A DNA stretch of 64,000 bases from Trogon surrucura (lineage: Eukaryota; Chordata; Aves; Trogoniformes; Trogonidae). Position 1 is the stretch's first letter. Every line of letters starts with the position of its first letter. The stretch covers positions 1,309,501 through 1,373,500 of the forward strand of contig CM036629.1 in assembly GCA_020746105.1 (NCBI GenBank), given 5' to 3'. The translations under genes were made by a program, and so were the position numbers. The notes beneath the pieces were generated by a model. That model did not search any database and had not been told where the DNA came from. It was given only the letters and a program-made list of their open reading frames with translations. This document shows positions 37,547-55,730 of the stretch, in pieces.

Positions 37547-40500
37547 ATGGCCGCGGCGGCGGCGGGAGAAGGTCCCGGGGGTGGCGGGGGAGCCGGGGCG
37601 GGCCGGGCCCTGCAGACCGCCATGAGGGCGGCGAGCGGCGCCTTGGAGATGGACAGCGCCGGGCGGCCGCGGGTGAGGGAGCGCACCCCCGCCCCGGCCC
37701 CGGGCCCGGCCTCCCCGGGGGGTCCCCTCGGCCCTGGCGGTGCCGGGAGCGGCAGCGAGGGCACAGGGGGTCCAATAGCGGGCACCGGTCCCACCCTGGC
37801 CCCGCCATCCCCGGGGAAGGACCCTCCCCCGCCCGGGTGTCCCCGGGGCTGCGGCCTCTCCCGCGGAACGGGGCTGCCCGGGGGGGCCGCGGCTCATCCC
37901 CCGCCGGTTTCTCCGTCAGGAGGCCTACGTGGAGTACCTGAAGAGCATCGCCTTCATCGCCCAGGCCCTGCAGGAGGAGGCGGGGGCGGGCACAGGTAGG
38001 GCAGCACCCCCGCAGCCCCCCCGGCCCGTGCCCGCTCCCCGGTCCCAGGCCCGGCGGGGCCGGTGCGAGCCCGGTGCCCCCAGCCCCCGCCCCTCCCCGC
38101 AGACGGCGGCGAGGGGGTCACCCCCGACACCCCGAAGATGCTGAAGCTGGCGGAGCAGTGCCTGGAGAGGGTCAAGTCCATCGCGGCCGCGCTGGGTGAG
38201 CGAGGGGGGCGCGGGGGTCCTGCTTTGGGGAGCCGAGCCCCCAGGCAGGGGCCGGGCTGGAGGCGAGGGGGGCGCTGCTGACCCCGTCCTTCCCTCCCCA
38301 GGGAAATCCCAGGCGAAACCCGCAGCGCAGGAGCGGGGCGGGGGACCCGCTCCCCTGCCCAGGCACCGCCGGGTGTTTTCGGACGAGGGGGGGAAGCTCT
38401 CTCCCTTCCTGCCGCCGGAGATCTTCCAGAAGCTGCAGGTCGCCGAGGCGCAGAGCGCACGCAAGTACGTGGGATCGGACACGGCGAGGAGGGAGGGGGC
38501 TGCGGGGGTCCCGGGGAAGGGGGGAGCCCGGGTCACAGCACCTGCGGTGGGAGCTGAGGGTTTGTTTGTTCCCCGTAGGGAGCTGACGCCACTGGAGGAA
38601 GCGTCTCTGCAGAACCAGAAGCTGAAGGCTGCCTACGAGGCTCGGGTGGCGCGGCTGAACCCCAGCCAGGCCCTGCAGAAGACCTCCCTGGCAAGTGGGG
38701 ATGCCCCCGGGGTGGGAGGCTGGGGAGGAGGGAGGAGAGAAGCGCCTGGGGGACCCCCTGCACCATCCCCACCACACTGGTGGCCACAGTCTTCAGCGTC
38801 CCCAACGCGCCACTTGCTTCGCAGACACTGTCCCTGCAGCGGCAAATGATGGAGAATCTGGTGATCGCCAAAGCCCGGGAGGAGACCGTATCCTTCCTGG
38901 TGTGGGAGAGCTCTGAGCACCTGGCAGAGCCCCGCGCCCTGTCCCTGGGCCACACCAATCCCACGTGGGCCTTTGGGGTCCCGGTGCTGTCCTACCACCA
39001 GCTGACTGGGGAGATTGAGGTGGGAGAAGGGCTGATCTCGACCCGCAGGGCGGTGGGCAAGCAGTGCAGGAGCTCTGAAGCCTTAACTCTGCCGTGGCTC
39101 AGCTGCAGCGGAAAATGGAGGAGCGGCGGCTGCGGCTGCAGGAGGCTGCCAACCGGTGAGCGGGGGCGTCACGGCGGGGACCCTGGGGGCCGCAGGGCTG
39201 TGGGATCCTCATCTGGCACCACTGCATCCCCCAGGAGGTTCTCCAGCAGCGTGGCCCTCACCCCCGAGGAGCAGGAGCAGAGAGCTCTCTACGCCGCCAT
39301 CCTCGAGTATGAGCAGGATCATGTGAGTGCACGCTGGAGGCTGCGGCCATGGGTGCCGCGGGGACACAGGACTGTGCCGCGGGGGCAGGATGCATGCTGC
39401 CGTGGGTGCCGTGGGGCGAGACGCCTTGACACCCCTGGATGCTGCTGGGGCAGGGGCTGTGCTGGCCCTGAGCACTGTGGGGGCAGGGGGCTGTGCCCGC
39501 CCCACTGACAGACCACGGCTGCTCCCCAGGACTGGCCGAGGCAGTGGAAGGCCAGGCTGAAGCGGAGCCCAGCAGATCTCTCCCTGGTGTCAGGGCTCTT
39601 CTCCTGCCTCCTCAGGTAGTGCTGGGCATGAGGATGGGTCCTGCTTGGAGTGAGGGGGTCACGGCCACTCACTGGTGCCCCCTGCCCACCCCTCACTCCC
39701 CTTGCCCACTCTCTCCCTCCTTTTCCAGCTGCCCCGAGCACCCCATTGCCCAGCTCCTGCGGCAGCTGCAGTGTGGGGTGTACACCCGCCTCTACCCAGC
39801 TGTCAGCCAGGGCATGGCCGACGCTGCCCCGGCCTCCCCCACCGGCCTCTCCTTCCTCTCGCTGGACGCAGGGGGCTTGCTGCCTGCTGAGCCAGGGGGC
39901 CGCCGGCTCCGAGCCTCCCGCAGCCTCCATTGCATGTTCTCGGTGCCCGAGCACGGCCCGGCCGCGCTGCGGCACAGCCTCTCCAGCACACCCCTCGCTG
40001 ATGGCACCCCGCGGGTGGAGGGCGGCTCGCCGGCACCAGCCCCCCAGGCCCCCCGGGAGAGCTCCTTCGAGGATCTGGAGCGGTTCCTGGCATCGCCCGA
40101 GGGTTGGGCTCCCGCAGAGCCTCCAACTGGCCCTGAGCAGGAGGCGACGACGCTGCCAGAGCAGCTGAAGGGCATCGTGCGGGACATCCACAACGCCATC
40201 GGTGAGGGATGGCCACTGGGCTCTGGGAGCTGGCGAGGAGTGGGCAAGGGGCGCTGGGGGGCCCTGTTGTTTTAGCCAGGGAGGACGAGGGGTGTCTTGT
40301 GAGCACCCATCGAGCGCGCTGCGTAACTCGCCCCTTCCCAGACAGGCTGCTGTCACTGACACTGCTGGCCTTCGAGGGGCTGAACACGGCTGCCGGCAAG
40401 GACCAGTGCCTGGCCTGCCTGGAGGAAGCCTTCTTCCCGCCACTCTGGGCCCCGCTGCTGGCCCTCTACAGGTAACGCGGCCCAGGGGGCCAGGCTGAAC

Positions 40501-41607
40501 CCCCTCTGGCCCCCCACAGCCCCCTCCCTGGCAGCCCTCACCTTTGTGCCCACAGGAGTGTGCACCGGCCCCGCGAGGCTGCCCTGGCGCGGAGCATGGA
40601 GCGACACCGGCACGCTGGCCCCGCCGACATGGGGCTGTCGTCCCGGCTCTTCCCGCCAGCCCCCGGCTGCCCCGCGTACGCCTCAGCCGTCGAGGACCTG
40701 CGCCTCATCCCGCTGGAGACCTGTCCCCGCAGAAAGCTGGAGTGTATCGGTGCGGGGCTGGGGAGGGGAGGCCGGACTGGCAGAGGGGGGGAAGTCTGTT
40801 GGGGGTCGGTGGGGTGACCCACAGCCCCCCGCTCTGTTCCGCAGTGCGAGCCCTGCGCGGCATCTGCGAGTGCGCTGAGGAGTACTGCGGCGCCCGCGAC
40901 AGCCGGACCCCCGCTTCTGCCGCCATGTGAGTGGAGGCTGGGGAGGGGGACAACCAGGGTGCAGGTGGGGGGCTGGAGCTGCGTGTTGGGGTCTGACGGT
41001 CACTGTTGTCCACAGCGGAGCGGACGACCTGCTGCCCATCCTGTCCTTCGTGGTGCTGCGGACGGGGCTGCCCCAGCTGCTCTCCGAGTGCGCCGCCCTG
41101 GAGGAGTTCATCCACGAGGGGTAGGCACCGGTCCCCGTCCTGGGGGCAGGGGTGCTGGGGACCAGAGGTGTGGGGAGGGGAGCCGATGGTTGTGCAGGGT
41201 GGTCATGGCGGTGTCCTGGCCACAATGTTGACTCTAGGGGTGGCCATGGGGGTTTTGCCATGGGGCTGTCTGGGGGGGGGGTGTCCCGGTCGTGGCTGTG
41301 GCCATGGGGGTGTCCATGGGGGTGCCCCAGTCATGAGAGCGTCCGTGGGGGTGTCTGTGATGGTGTCCATGGGGGTGTCCATGGGAGCACCGCAGCCATG
41401 AGTATCTCTGGGGGTGCCCTGGGAGTGATGGCGGCCATGGGGGTGTCCGTGGGGGTACCCCAGCCTTGATGGGGTCCTTGGGAGTGTCTGTGACGGTGTC
41501 TGTGGGGGTGTCCCTGTCGTGGGGGGTGCAGGTACCTGATCGGGGAGGAGGGGTACTGCCTGACGTCCCTGCAAAGCGCCCTGTCCTACCTGGAGTCCCT
41601 GCAGTGA
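37547..41607 (+). CDS. VPS9D1: VPS9D1, VPS9 domain-containing protein 1
   Basis: A 639-aa protein (human about 631). Exons: 37547-37672, 37920-37995, 38103-38195, 38302-38464, 38579-38690, 38825-38887, 39103-39155, 39235-39322, 39530-39615, 39729-40201, 40342-40471, 40556-40749, 40845-40926, 41016-41120, 41532-41607. The N-terminus is a MIT-like helical region ([27 protein letters not shown]). A coiled-coil segment ([31 protein letters not shown]) follows, then a poorly conserved proline-rich linker in the 473-nt exon. The C-terminal VPS9 domain ([39 protein letters not shown]) is the Rab5-family exchange module. The intron after 38690 begins GCAAGT instead of GT. The last intron is mostly a minisatellite. 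No AATAAA was found between the stop and the SPATA2L promoter. Confidence 0.97.
41204..41525 (+). repeat. VPS9D1: Minisatellite in the last VPS9D1 intron
   Basis: Degenerate repeats of GGTGTCCATGGGG-type units (about 12-26 bp) fill most of the intron between exons 14 and 15. Units vary by substitution and small gaps. Confidence 0.85.
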
Positions 41608-42235
41608 GGAGCCGCCACCGGGGGGACCCTCTCCCGCCACCCGTGGCAGGTGCTGCCGCCCCCCCGGGCCGGGGGTGGGGTCCGGGGGTTCAGCCGGGGG
41701 GGCGCTAGGGCCCGGGGGAGTCTGTGGCAGGGGGTGGGAGGTTGCCGCTGCTCGCCCCGCTCGCCAGGGGGCGCTGTGGGCGCGGGGACATCCCCGCCCA
41801 CTGGGGGCGGAGCTTCGTGTGAGGCACCGCCCATCCCGCTGACGTCACTGCCCGCGGTGGGCGTGGCGCGAAAAGCGGGAAGCGGAAGCGGGGACGGGAG
41901 GTGCGGGGGGAGCCGGGGGAGCACGGCGGCGGGGGGGAAATACCGGGGACGGGGGGGTGGCACCGGGGGGGAGTCGTCCCGGGAGAGCACAGCGGGGCGG
42001 GGGCACCGGGAGGAACCGGCCGGGGGAGCACGGCGGGAGGAGGTGGACCGAGGAGACCCGGAAACGGGGAAGGGAGCGGTCCGGGCGGAGCGTGTCGGGG
42101 GAGGGAACGCGGGAGACCGGGAGGGACCGGCGCTGGCGGCAGGGGGCGGGGTGGGCTCGGGTACTTGGCTGGGGAGCAGGAGGTGGATCTGGGAGCCAGG
42201 GTGGGGGGGGGTCTCACGCTGCTGCCCCCCCCAGG
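41608..42235 (+). promoter_or_regulatory. VPS9D1 3' UTR followed by SPATA2L promoter and 5' UTR
   Basis: This GC-rich stretch holds the end of VPS9D1 and the start of SPATA2L on the same strand. Visible motifs are a CTCF-like site (TCGCCAGGGGGCGC, 41761-41774), a perfect CRE palindrome TGACGTCA (41840-41847), an E2F-type GGCGCGAAAA (41865-41874) and an ETS-like GCGGAAGC just after. A splice acceptor ends at 42233-42234, two bases before the SPATA2L ATG, so a noncoding first exon is expected between roughly 41880 and 42180; its donor was not fixed. Confidence 0.65.
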
Positions 42236-43516
42236 ATGTGCGCGGGCTCGGCGCTGCGGCGGGACTACGGGCCGGAGTACCGGCAGGAGTACCGGCGCTG
42301 CCTGGAGCGGGAGTTCCGCCAGGGCCGCGCCGGGCCCTGCTCCGATCACTCCTTGGGGGAACGGCTGCGACAGCGGCTGCGGCGGGAGCCGGGGGTGCTG
42401 GGGGCTCTGCAGGAGGACGGCCCCGCCATGCTGTCCCGCGGGCTGCAGGGCCACCGGGACGCGGGGCCGGCGCTGCGGGGTCTGGCTGGAGCCTTCCGGC
42501 TGCTGGAGCTGGCGGCCGTCAACCTCTACCTCTTCCCTTGGCGCAGAGAGTTCGGCACCATCCTGGTGAGGCCCCACGCCGGGTGGGGAGGGGCGCCAGT
42601 GGGGTTGTGGGGTGTCTCCAGCCGTACCCTCTCTCTCTCGTTGCAGACCTTCTCTGGGGCCTACGTGCACTCGCTGCGCCCGGCGCTCCCCGAAACGGAC
42701 CTGGTGCGGAGTTTCGGCCGGCTGGGCTATGAACGGCGTGACCAGCACCGCCTGACTGTCTGCCGGCCGCCCCCGGGGCCCGACCTGGTGGCTGCCGCCT
42801 GCGGCTTCTTTGCCTGCCGCCTGGAGTGCGAGATCCTGGCCGAGGTGGTGCAGCGGCTGCGCCCACTCCAGCCTCACCCCGAGGACTTGCTGCAGGCACG
42901 CCAGGAGGCCGGGGACGTGGAGGCCTGCGTGGAGATGCTGCGGCAGCTGGGGACGCGGCCCGAGGCGGACGCCAACTGCGACGACAGCGTGGATCTCTAC
43001 CAGGAAGCGCCGTCCGGTTGGGAGGACATGGGGGGAGAGGATGCAGCTCCTGCTCCGTGGAGGGACCCTGGGAGCCCACAGGGCTGGGATGGCTGCGGAG
43101 ATGGCGAGTGCAGGCAGGAGCCGGTGCCCTCCTCTGGCAACCTCCACCCGGACACCTCCTCTTTCTCCTCTCGACTTTTCCTGGAGCAGGAGCTCAGCGG
43201 AGCTGGCAGCCCGCGCTCTGTGGCGAGCAGAAGCCCCCAAGTGGTGGGGGAGCCAGATTTACCCCCTGCTGCCCCCCAGGAAGACCCCCCCGAGCTGCCC
43301 TGCTACCAGCTGCACTCCTGCCTGCGCCGGGGCTCGCTGCCGTCCTACTGCTGCACCACCTGCCAGCAGCTCCACGCCGGCGCCTGCGCCGCCGGGCAGG
43401 CCTGCCGCAGCCGGCACCACGGCCAGGAGCTGCGCAGCGAGAGGCAGCGGCGGCTCTGGCTGCAGAGGACAGAGGTGGACATGTTGCTGGCTGACAGCTC
43501 CAGCTCCCGGTCCTAG
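42236..43516 (+). CDS. SPATA2L: SPATA2L, SPATA2-like PUB domain adaptor
   Basis: A 399-aa protein (human 424) in two coding exons, 42236-42565 and 42647-43516, joined in phase 0. The N-terminal PUB-type domain region contains YRRCLEREFRQGRAG, LRGLAGAFRLLELAAVNLYL and FPWRREFGTI, continuing into FSGAYVHSL and CRLECEILAEVV in exon 2. The middle is acidic and low in conservation. The C-terminus has a cysteine-rich, zinc-binding-like segment (CYQLHSCLRRG, CCTTCQQLH) and ends near LWLQRTEVDMLL. SPATA2 proteins bridge the deubiquitinase CYLD to the LUBAC subunit HOIP; whether the L paralogue does so in birds is inference. The start is chosen because it begins two bases after a strong acceptor and matches the family N-terminus. 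Confidence 0.93.
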   Translation: MCAGSALRRDYGPEYRQEYRRCLEREFRQGRAGPCSDHSLGERLRQRLRREPGVLGALQEDGPAMLSRGLQGHRDAGPALRGLAGAFRLLELAAVNLYLFPWRREFGTILVRPHAGWGGAPVGLWGVSSRTLSLSLQTFSGAYVHSLRPALPETDLVRSFGRLGYERRDQHRLTVCRPPPGPDLVAAACGFFACRLECEILAEVVQRLRPLQPHPEDLLQARQEAGDVEACVEMLRQLGTRPEADANCDDSVDLYQEAPSGWEDMGGEDAAPAPWRDPGSPQGWDGCGDGECRQEPVPSSGNLHPDTSSFSSRLFLEQELSGAGSPRSVASRSPQVVGEPDLPPAAPQEDPPELPCYQLHSCLRRGSLPSYCCTTCQQLHAGACAAGQACRSRHHGQELRSERQRRLWLQRTEVDMLLADSSSSRS

Positions 43517-43650
43517 CACCCCTGGGGGGCTGCTGGCCGTGCTGGTGTCCCCCGCCCCACCGCAGCTGGAAGGGGATGGTGACAGCCACCACTCAGCCCT
43601 GGGGACAACTCGCCGGACCCCCGCGCCCACTGTAACCAGCTCAGCGTCTC

Positions 43651-43656
43651 AGTAAA
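43651..43656 (+). terminator. SPATA2L: SPATA2L poly(A) signal (AGTAAA variant)
   Basis: AGTAAA, a common single-base variant of AATAAA, lies 135 bases after the SPATA2L stop. No better signal was seen before the CDK10 3' end. Confidence 0.55.
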
Positions 43657-43948
43657 GTGCAGCTGCCTCGCAGCATGGTGGTCTTGCCTCCTGCCCTGCT
43701 GGGGTGGGAGGGGGCAGACAGAGCATACCCGCTCCTGAGGAAGGGACAGAGCCTGCACTGTGGCACTGTGACACCTGTGGGGCTCTGCTTAAGGGCATTT
43801 TAGGGGGACAGCACCTGGAGGGGATCCTGCTTCTCCCTGGGGCTGGATGTGTGACACCAGAGTGGGACAGAGCAGGGCCCCAGGTTCTCCCAGCCCAGCT
43901 GGATCAGAGGGACGAGGCGACTCACTCCCCACTGCTGCTGCAGGTGCT

Positions 43949-43954
43949 TTTATT
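43949..43954 (-). terminator. CDK10: CDK10 poly(A) signal
   Basis: The minus strand reads AATAAA about 255 bases after the CDK10 stop codon, giving a short 3' UTR. Confidence 0.75.
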
Positions 43955-44208
43955 GATGGCAAAGTTGAGGTTCTCCCATGGGGCTGTTCCCACCAGCACC
44001 CCAGCATCATCTTGGGGGGCCCTGGGCCTCGTCTCTCTCTCCTGCCCCCGTGGTGCTGCCCAGCTCCAGGGCAAGAGACACATATGAGAGTTTGCTCCCC
44101 AGGCTGTCCCTGCAGGTGAACTGAATTCGGGAGTCGTCCTGGGAAGGGATGGAGCCTGCAGGGCTGAGGAAAGCTCTCGTAGCCATGCTGTCTCCCGTGG
44201 GCCGGGGC

Positions 44209-49319
<5,111 letters not shown>

Positions 49320-49502
49320 CACGTCGGCGCGTGCTCCCGCGCATGCGCCGCGCTCCCTAGCAACGGTTGCTAGGCACGGCGTGACCACGCCCCCCTCTTT
49401 AAATAACCATCCCCGTGGCCACGCCCCCCTTTCCCCCATGCTCTCGCGAGAATTCCACCCGGAAGCGGCAGTGCGGCAGAACCCGGAAGCGGCGGAGGCA
49501 GG
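49320..49502. promoter_or_regulatory. Bidirectional promoter of CDK10 and CHMP1A
   Basis: The two start codons are 183 bp apart and divergent. In order: NRF1-type GCGCATGCGC (49339-49348); a near-perfect RFX X-box palindrome CCTAGCAACGGTTGCTAGG (49356-49374, two 9-bp arms around one G); a GC box near 49386-49394; the palindrome TCTCGCGAGA (49442-49451), an element bound by BANP or ZBTB33 at CpG-island promoters; and two identical ETS/GABPA-type sites CCCGGAAGCGG (49458-49468 and 49482-49492). There is no clear TATA box, though TTTAAATA occurs at 49398-49405. Confidence 0.85.
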
Positions 49503-52797
<3,295 letters not shown>

Positions 52798-54735
52798 CAT
52801 CTCCTGCCGGCCCTGCGGACTGCTGCCCCGCGCCGGCGGCGGTGCGGCGTGTGGGGCGGAGGGGCCCGGGACTCCTTCCCCACCTCTGCTACATCCTTGC
52901 TCGACACGCCGGCCAGGTGGAGCCGGCCGTCCCCTCCTCCGGCAGCACGTCCCTGGCCCTGCCTGCGTTTAGACTCTTCTTTTGGGGTGCAACGGTGACG
53001 ACTTTTCCCAGAGCAGGCAGCGATCCTGGCAGGTGGCTTCTGAGCGGAGACGGCCTCTCTCTGGGCTTGAGGAACACTTTGCTGGTTCTGATTTCAGGGT
53101 GGTTTTTTTGTTGGTTTCTTTTTTTCTAGTTTGTTTGTTGTTTTTTTTTTTCCATTTGAGAGCTGCTGCCGCTGTGTTCTGAACAGCGGCCCCACGACGC
53201 AACGTCCCCCGCTCCCGATGTAACACTAAAGAAATCCTGGAGGAGGGTTTGCGGCATCTTTGGGGGTGCTGCTCACCCCGACTCCCCCGTGCGTCGCAAC
53301 CTCTGTCGGGGGCTGTTTCCAGCCGGGTCTCCGAGCCACAGGCTGCGTTTTCCTCGGGGTCTGCAGCCAGGAGCAGGGAGATCCCCACGGGAAGGGTTGT
53401 TCTGCCGGCCGTGGGGTTTCTAGGAAGGTCAGTGCCTTGCAGGAAGGGGAGGTTACGCCGTGGCAGCTCTTCCCTCGCAGCAGCCTTCCCCCTTTGCAGA
53501 CTTCGCCTCGCCGATTGCTAGCTCCTCGTCCTGCCAGGCCAAACCTCCCCGGAGCTCTGCACCACAAAGTGACCTTTGAGACGCTTGTCCCGCCCCACGC
53601 GAGCCCCGCCGTGTGTGTGTGCGTGTAAATCCATGCATTCCCCAGCTCCGGCTGCTGGAAATGATTACCCAGTCCCTGCCTCGGTACTCGGTGGTCGGGG
53701 GTGGATCGCAGCAGCTCTCACCTCTGGGCTCGCTGCCGTGGTGGCTGCAGCCCCGTCCCCAAATGTCCCTGCAGGCGGATGGGAATGACAGTCAATGTTA
53801 AACCATCCTGAGAGCGCCTCTGCTTGTGGCTTGTCCCGTGGATGTCTGCTGCCGTTCCCTCCCCGCTGTCCCCACGTTGTGCTGCTGCTCGCGGAATGCC
53901 AAGCCTGGCTGGAGGAGAGGGAGCCGATTCCCCCATCCCCTCTCCTCCTGCTGCTCCCTGGGGAAAACTTGTCCCTCAGAGCCTTCCCCCGGGGATGAAG
54001 TTTTCCGTACCTGTTCCTCTGAGGTGCTGGGTTGACAGGAAGCTCGCTGGGAAGGGAATGTCATTTCCTTTGGCAAGGAGGAGCTGGGCTCCAGGCCACA
54101 GGCTGTCGAGGAGAGCCGTGCGGCTGCAGCGCTAAGCTCGGGGCAGCTTTTACAGGGAATTTTAAGGCACGTACGGCTGCTGCTTTGGGCTGCGCCGAGA
54201 GGAGGGAAGGAAAGGCGTAGGGGAGAGGGCAAGGAGTTCTCTCCCGCTCCCGGAATCAGGCCAGGGGCCATCTCCCCAGCGCTTGCAACACAAACACTTT
54301 TCACTGTTTTATTTCTTCCGAGTTCAGTGGCCTTGGCAGCGTGTGTCGAGTGACCGACAGAAGCCTTTCTCCCCACACAGTGGAAGCTGAGCAGGAAGAG
54401 GGGGCTTGGGGTAAAGTCTGCAAGTCACTTGTGTGGGGTGGAGGGTCGCATCTTGTGCCCCCTCCTGATGGGCTGAAAGCAGGAGTCCCCTGCGGAGGCT
54501 TGGGCCAAGGTCCCTGGCTCCTGCTGCCCGGTGCGGGGGCTGCCGGTGGGGCTGGGGGCCGGGACGTGCCCTGCAGCTCCTGGAAGTGCTCCTTCTTCCA
54601 GCGTGATGTTTCTCCACGGTTTCTTTCGTGTGCTTTTTTTAAAGATTGTCTCATTTATGTTTTTCTCCCTCTTCTCCAACCCCCACTGCCGATTACCTCG
54701 TGCTGTTTTAAATAAACAATCTCTGAACATCCACT
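52798..54735 (+). other. CHMP1A: CHMP1A 3' UTR
   Basis: About 1.9 kb from the CHMP1A stop to the first clear AATAAA at 54711-54716 contains no splice-flanked coding exon on either strand. It includes a T-rich stretch near 53099-53155 and unremarkable GC-rich sequence. Assignment as a long 3' UTR rests on the absence of an earlier canonical signal; an earlier non-canonical end is possible. Confidence 0.6.
54711..54716 (+). terminator. CHMP1A: CHMP1A poly(A) signal
   Basis: AATAAA in an A/T-rich setting after T-rich sequence, the first canonical signal downstream of the CHMP1A stop. Confidence 0.65.
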
Positions 54736-55642
54736 GTGGTGCATCCAGGGGCTCAGATTTGTAGAGAGGGGGGTCTGTGGTCCCCTCTGCCTGTGGTGCA
54801 GCTTGGTGGCTGCATCCTGGCCGCCACCTGGTGCGGAGGACCCAGGGCTGAGGGCAGCAGGAAGAAGGGGCCGATGCTGCTCCTCTCGCCCCGGGGAAGG
54901 GAAGTGGTCATGGCAGAGGTCACCGGTTCCCTTCGTGCAGCTGAAACGGGCTGAGCCATGGCCCCAGCACGGCCGACGCCGGCTCAGGGAGGCCAGGGCC
55001 GCCGGCTCAGCTGAGTTCCTCTCCTCAGCCCTCATGGGGATAAAGTTGGGCTCCCCAAGGGGATGATTCCTGGCTCCTCACCCCACCGAGGGAGCCCTGG
55101 CGTTTTCCGCCCCGCTCCTGCCATCGGTACCTGCCGGCAGCAGCCTCGCCCGCGGGGTTCGGTGGCTGAGGCGGCCGTTCCGGTGCCCCTTCGCTGTGCC
55201 CGTCCCTTCCCGGTGCTGGGCTGGCAGAGGGGCTCTGTGCCTCCGCCAAGTTGCGAATGCCACAGGAAGGTGGCTCTCCTCCTGCTTGTTTTCCCGGTGC
55301 CCAAAGCCGCCTCCGCTCTGAAGACAGGCTGTTGCCATATGGGAGAGGAAATTGCTAAGAGGATAATTGAGTAGCCGATTAATTAGCTAATGATTAATGG
55401 AAGCATCCTGCGGAGGCAGCCCTACAGCCACCCTGGCCGTGTGTTGCAGCGATGTGTCACTCCCGGTGCGGTGACAGCTTCCCGATGGCCTAGGTTGGAC
55501 TCCCGCTGGACCCCTACTAGGGCTGTGCCACCAGGGTGGCCGGTGACACGCTGAGGTGGCTCGTTGCCTCCAGCCGAGAGCGTGGCAATAGGACAGGGAT
55601 CCCAGTGTAGGTGCACGCTGCCTGCAGTGCTCAAAATACGGA
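54736..55642. other. Intergenic region between CHMP1A and DPEP1 3' ends
   Basis: No gene seen. At 55355-55400 an A/T-rich patch in otherwise GC-rich DNA carries several homeodomain-type TAAT cores, including an HNF1-like GCTAATGATTAAT at 55386-55398. Confidence 0.6.
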
Positions 55643-55648
55643 TTTATT
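55643..55648 (-). terminator. DPEP1: DPEP1 poly(A) signal
   Basis: Minus-strand AATAAA 83 bases after the DPEP1 stop codon. Confidence 0.8.
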
Positions 55649-55730
55649 TCGCAGGTGGGAAGGGGAGACAGGGTTGGGACCAACCCGGCAGCTACTGGAC
55701 CGGCTGCTGGCGTCCTGCTGGGATCGGGTG

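Larger units (their letters stand above)
43517..44208. other. Convergent 3' regions of SPATA2L and CDK10
   Basis: No coding exon. The first ~150 bases are SPATA2L 3' UTR; from about 43930 to 44208 the minus strand is CDK10 3' UTR. About 250 bases of GC-rich sequence with no recognised feature separate the two ends. Confidence 0.7.

Noticed and set aside
36794-37999. Open frames of 200-400 codons on both strands around the CpG island
   Set aside because: They reflect scarcity of stop codons in very GC-rich DNA. The splice-supported ZNF276 and VPS9D1 first exons explain the region.
41705-43240. A 511-codon minus-strand open frame
   Set aside because: It is the antisense shadow of SPATA2L and its promoter, with proline/arginine-rich low-complexity translation and no recognisable domain.
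42236-43516. SPATA2 rather than SPATA2L
   Set aside because: Length, the cysteine-rich tail and position between VPS9D1 and CDK10 fit the L paralogue.
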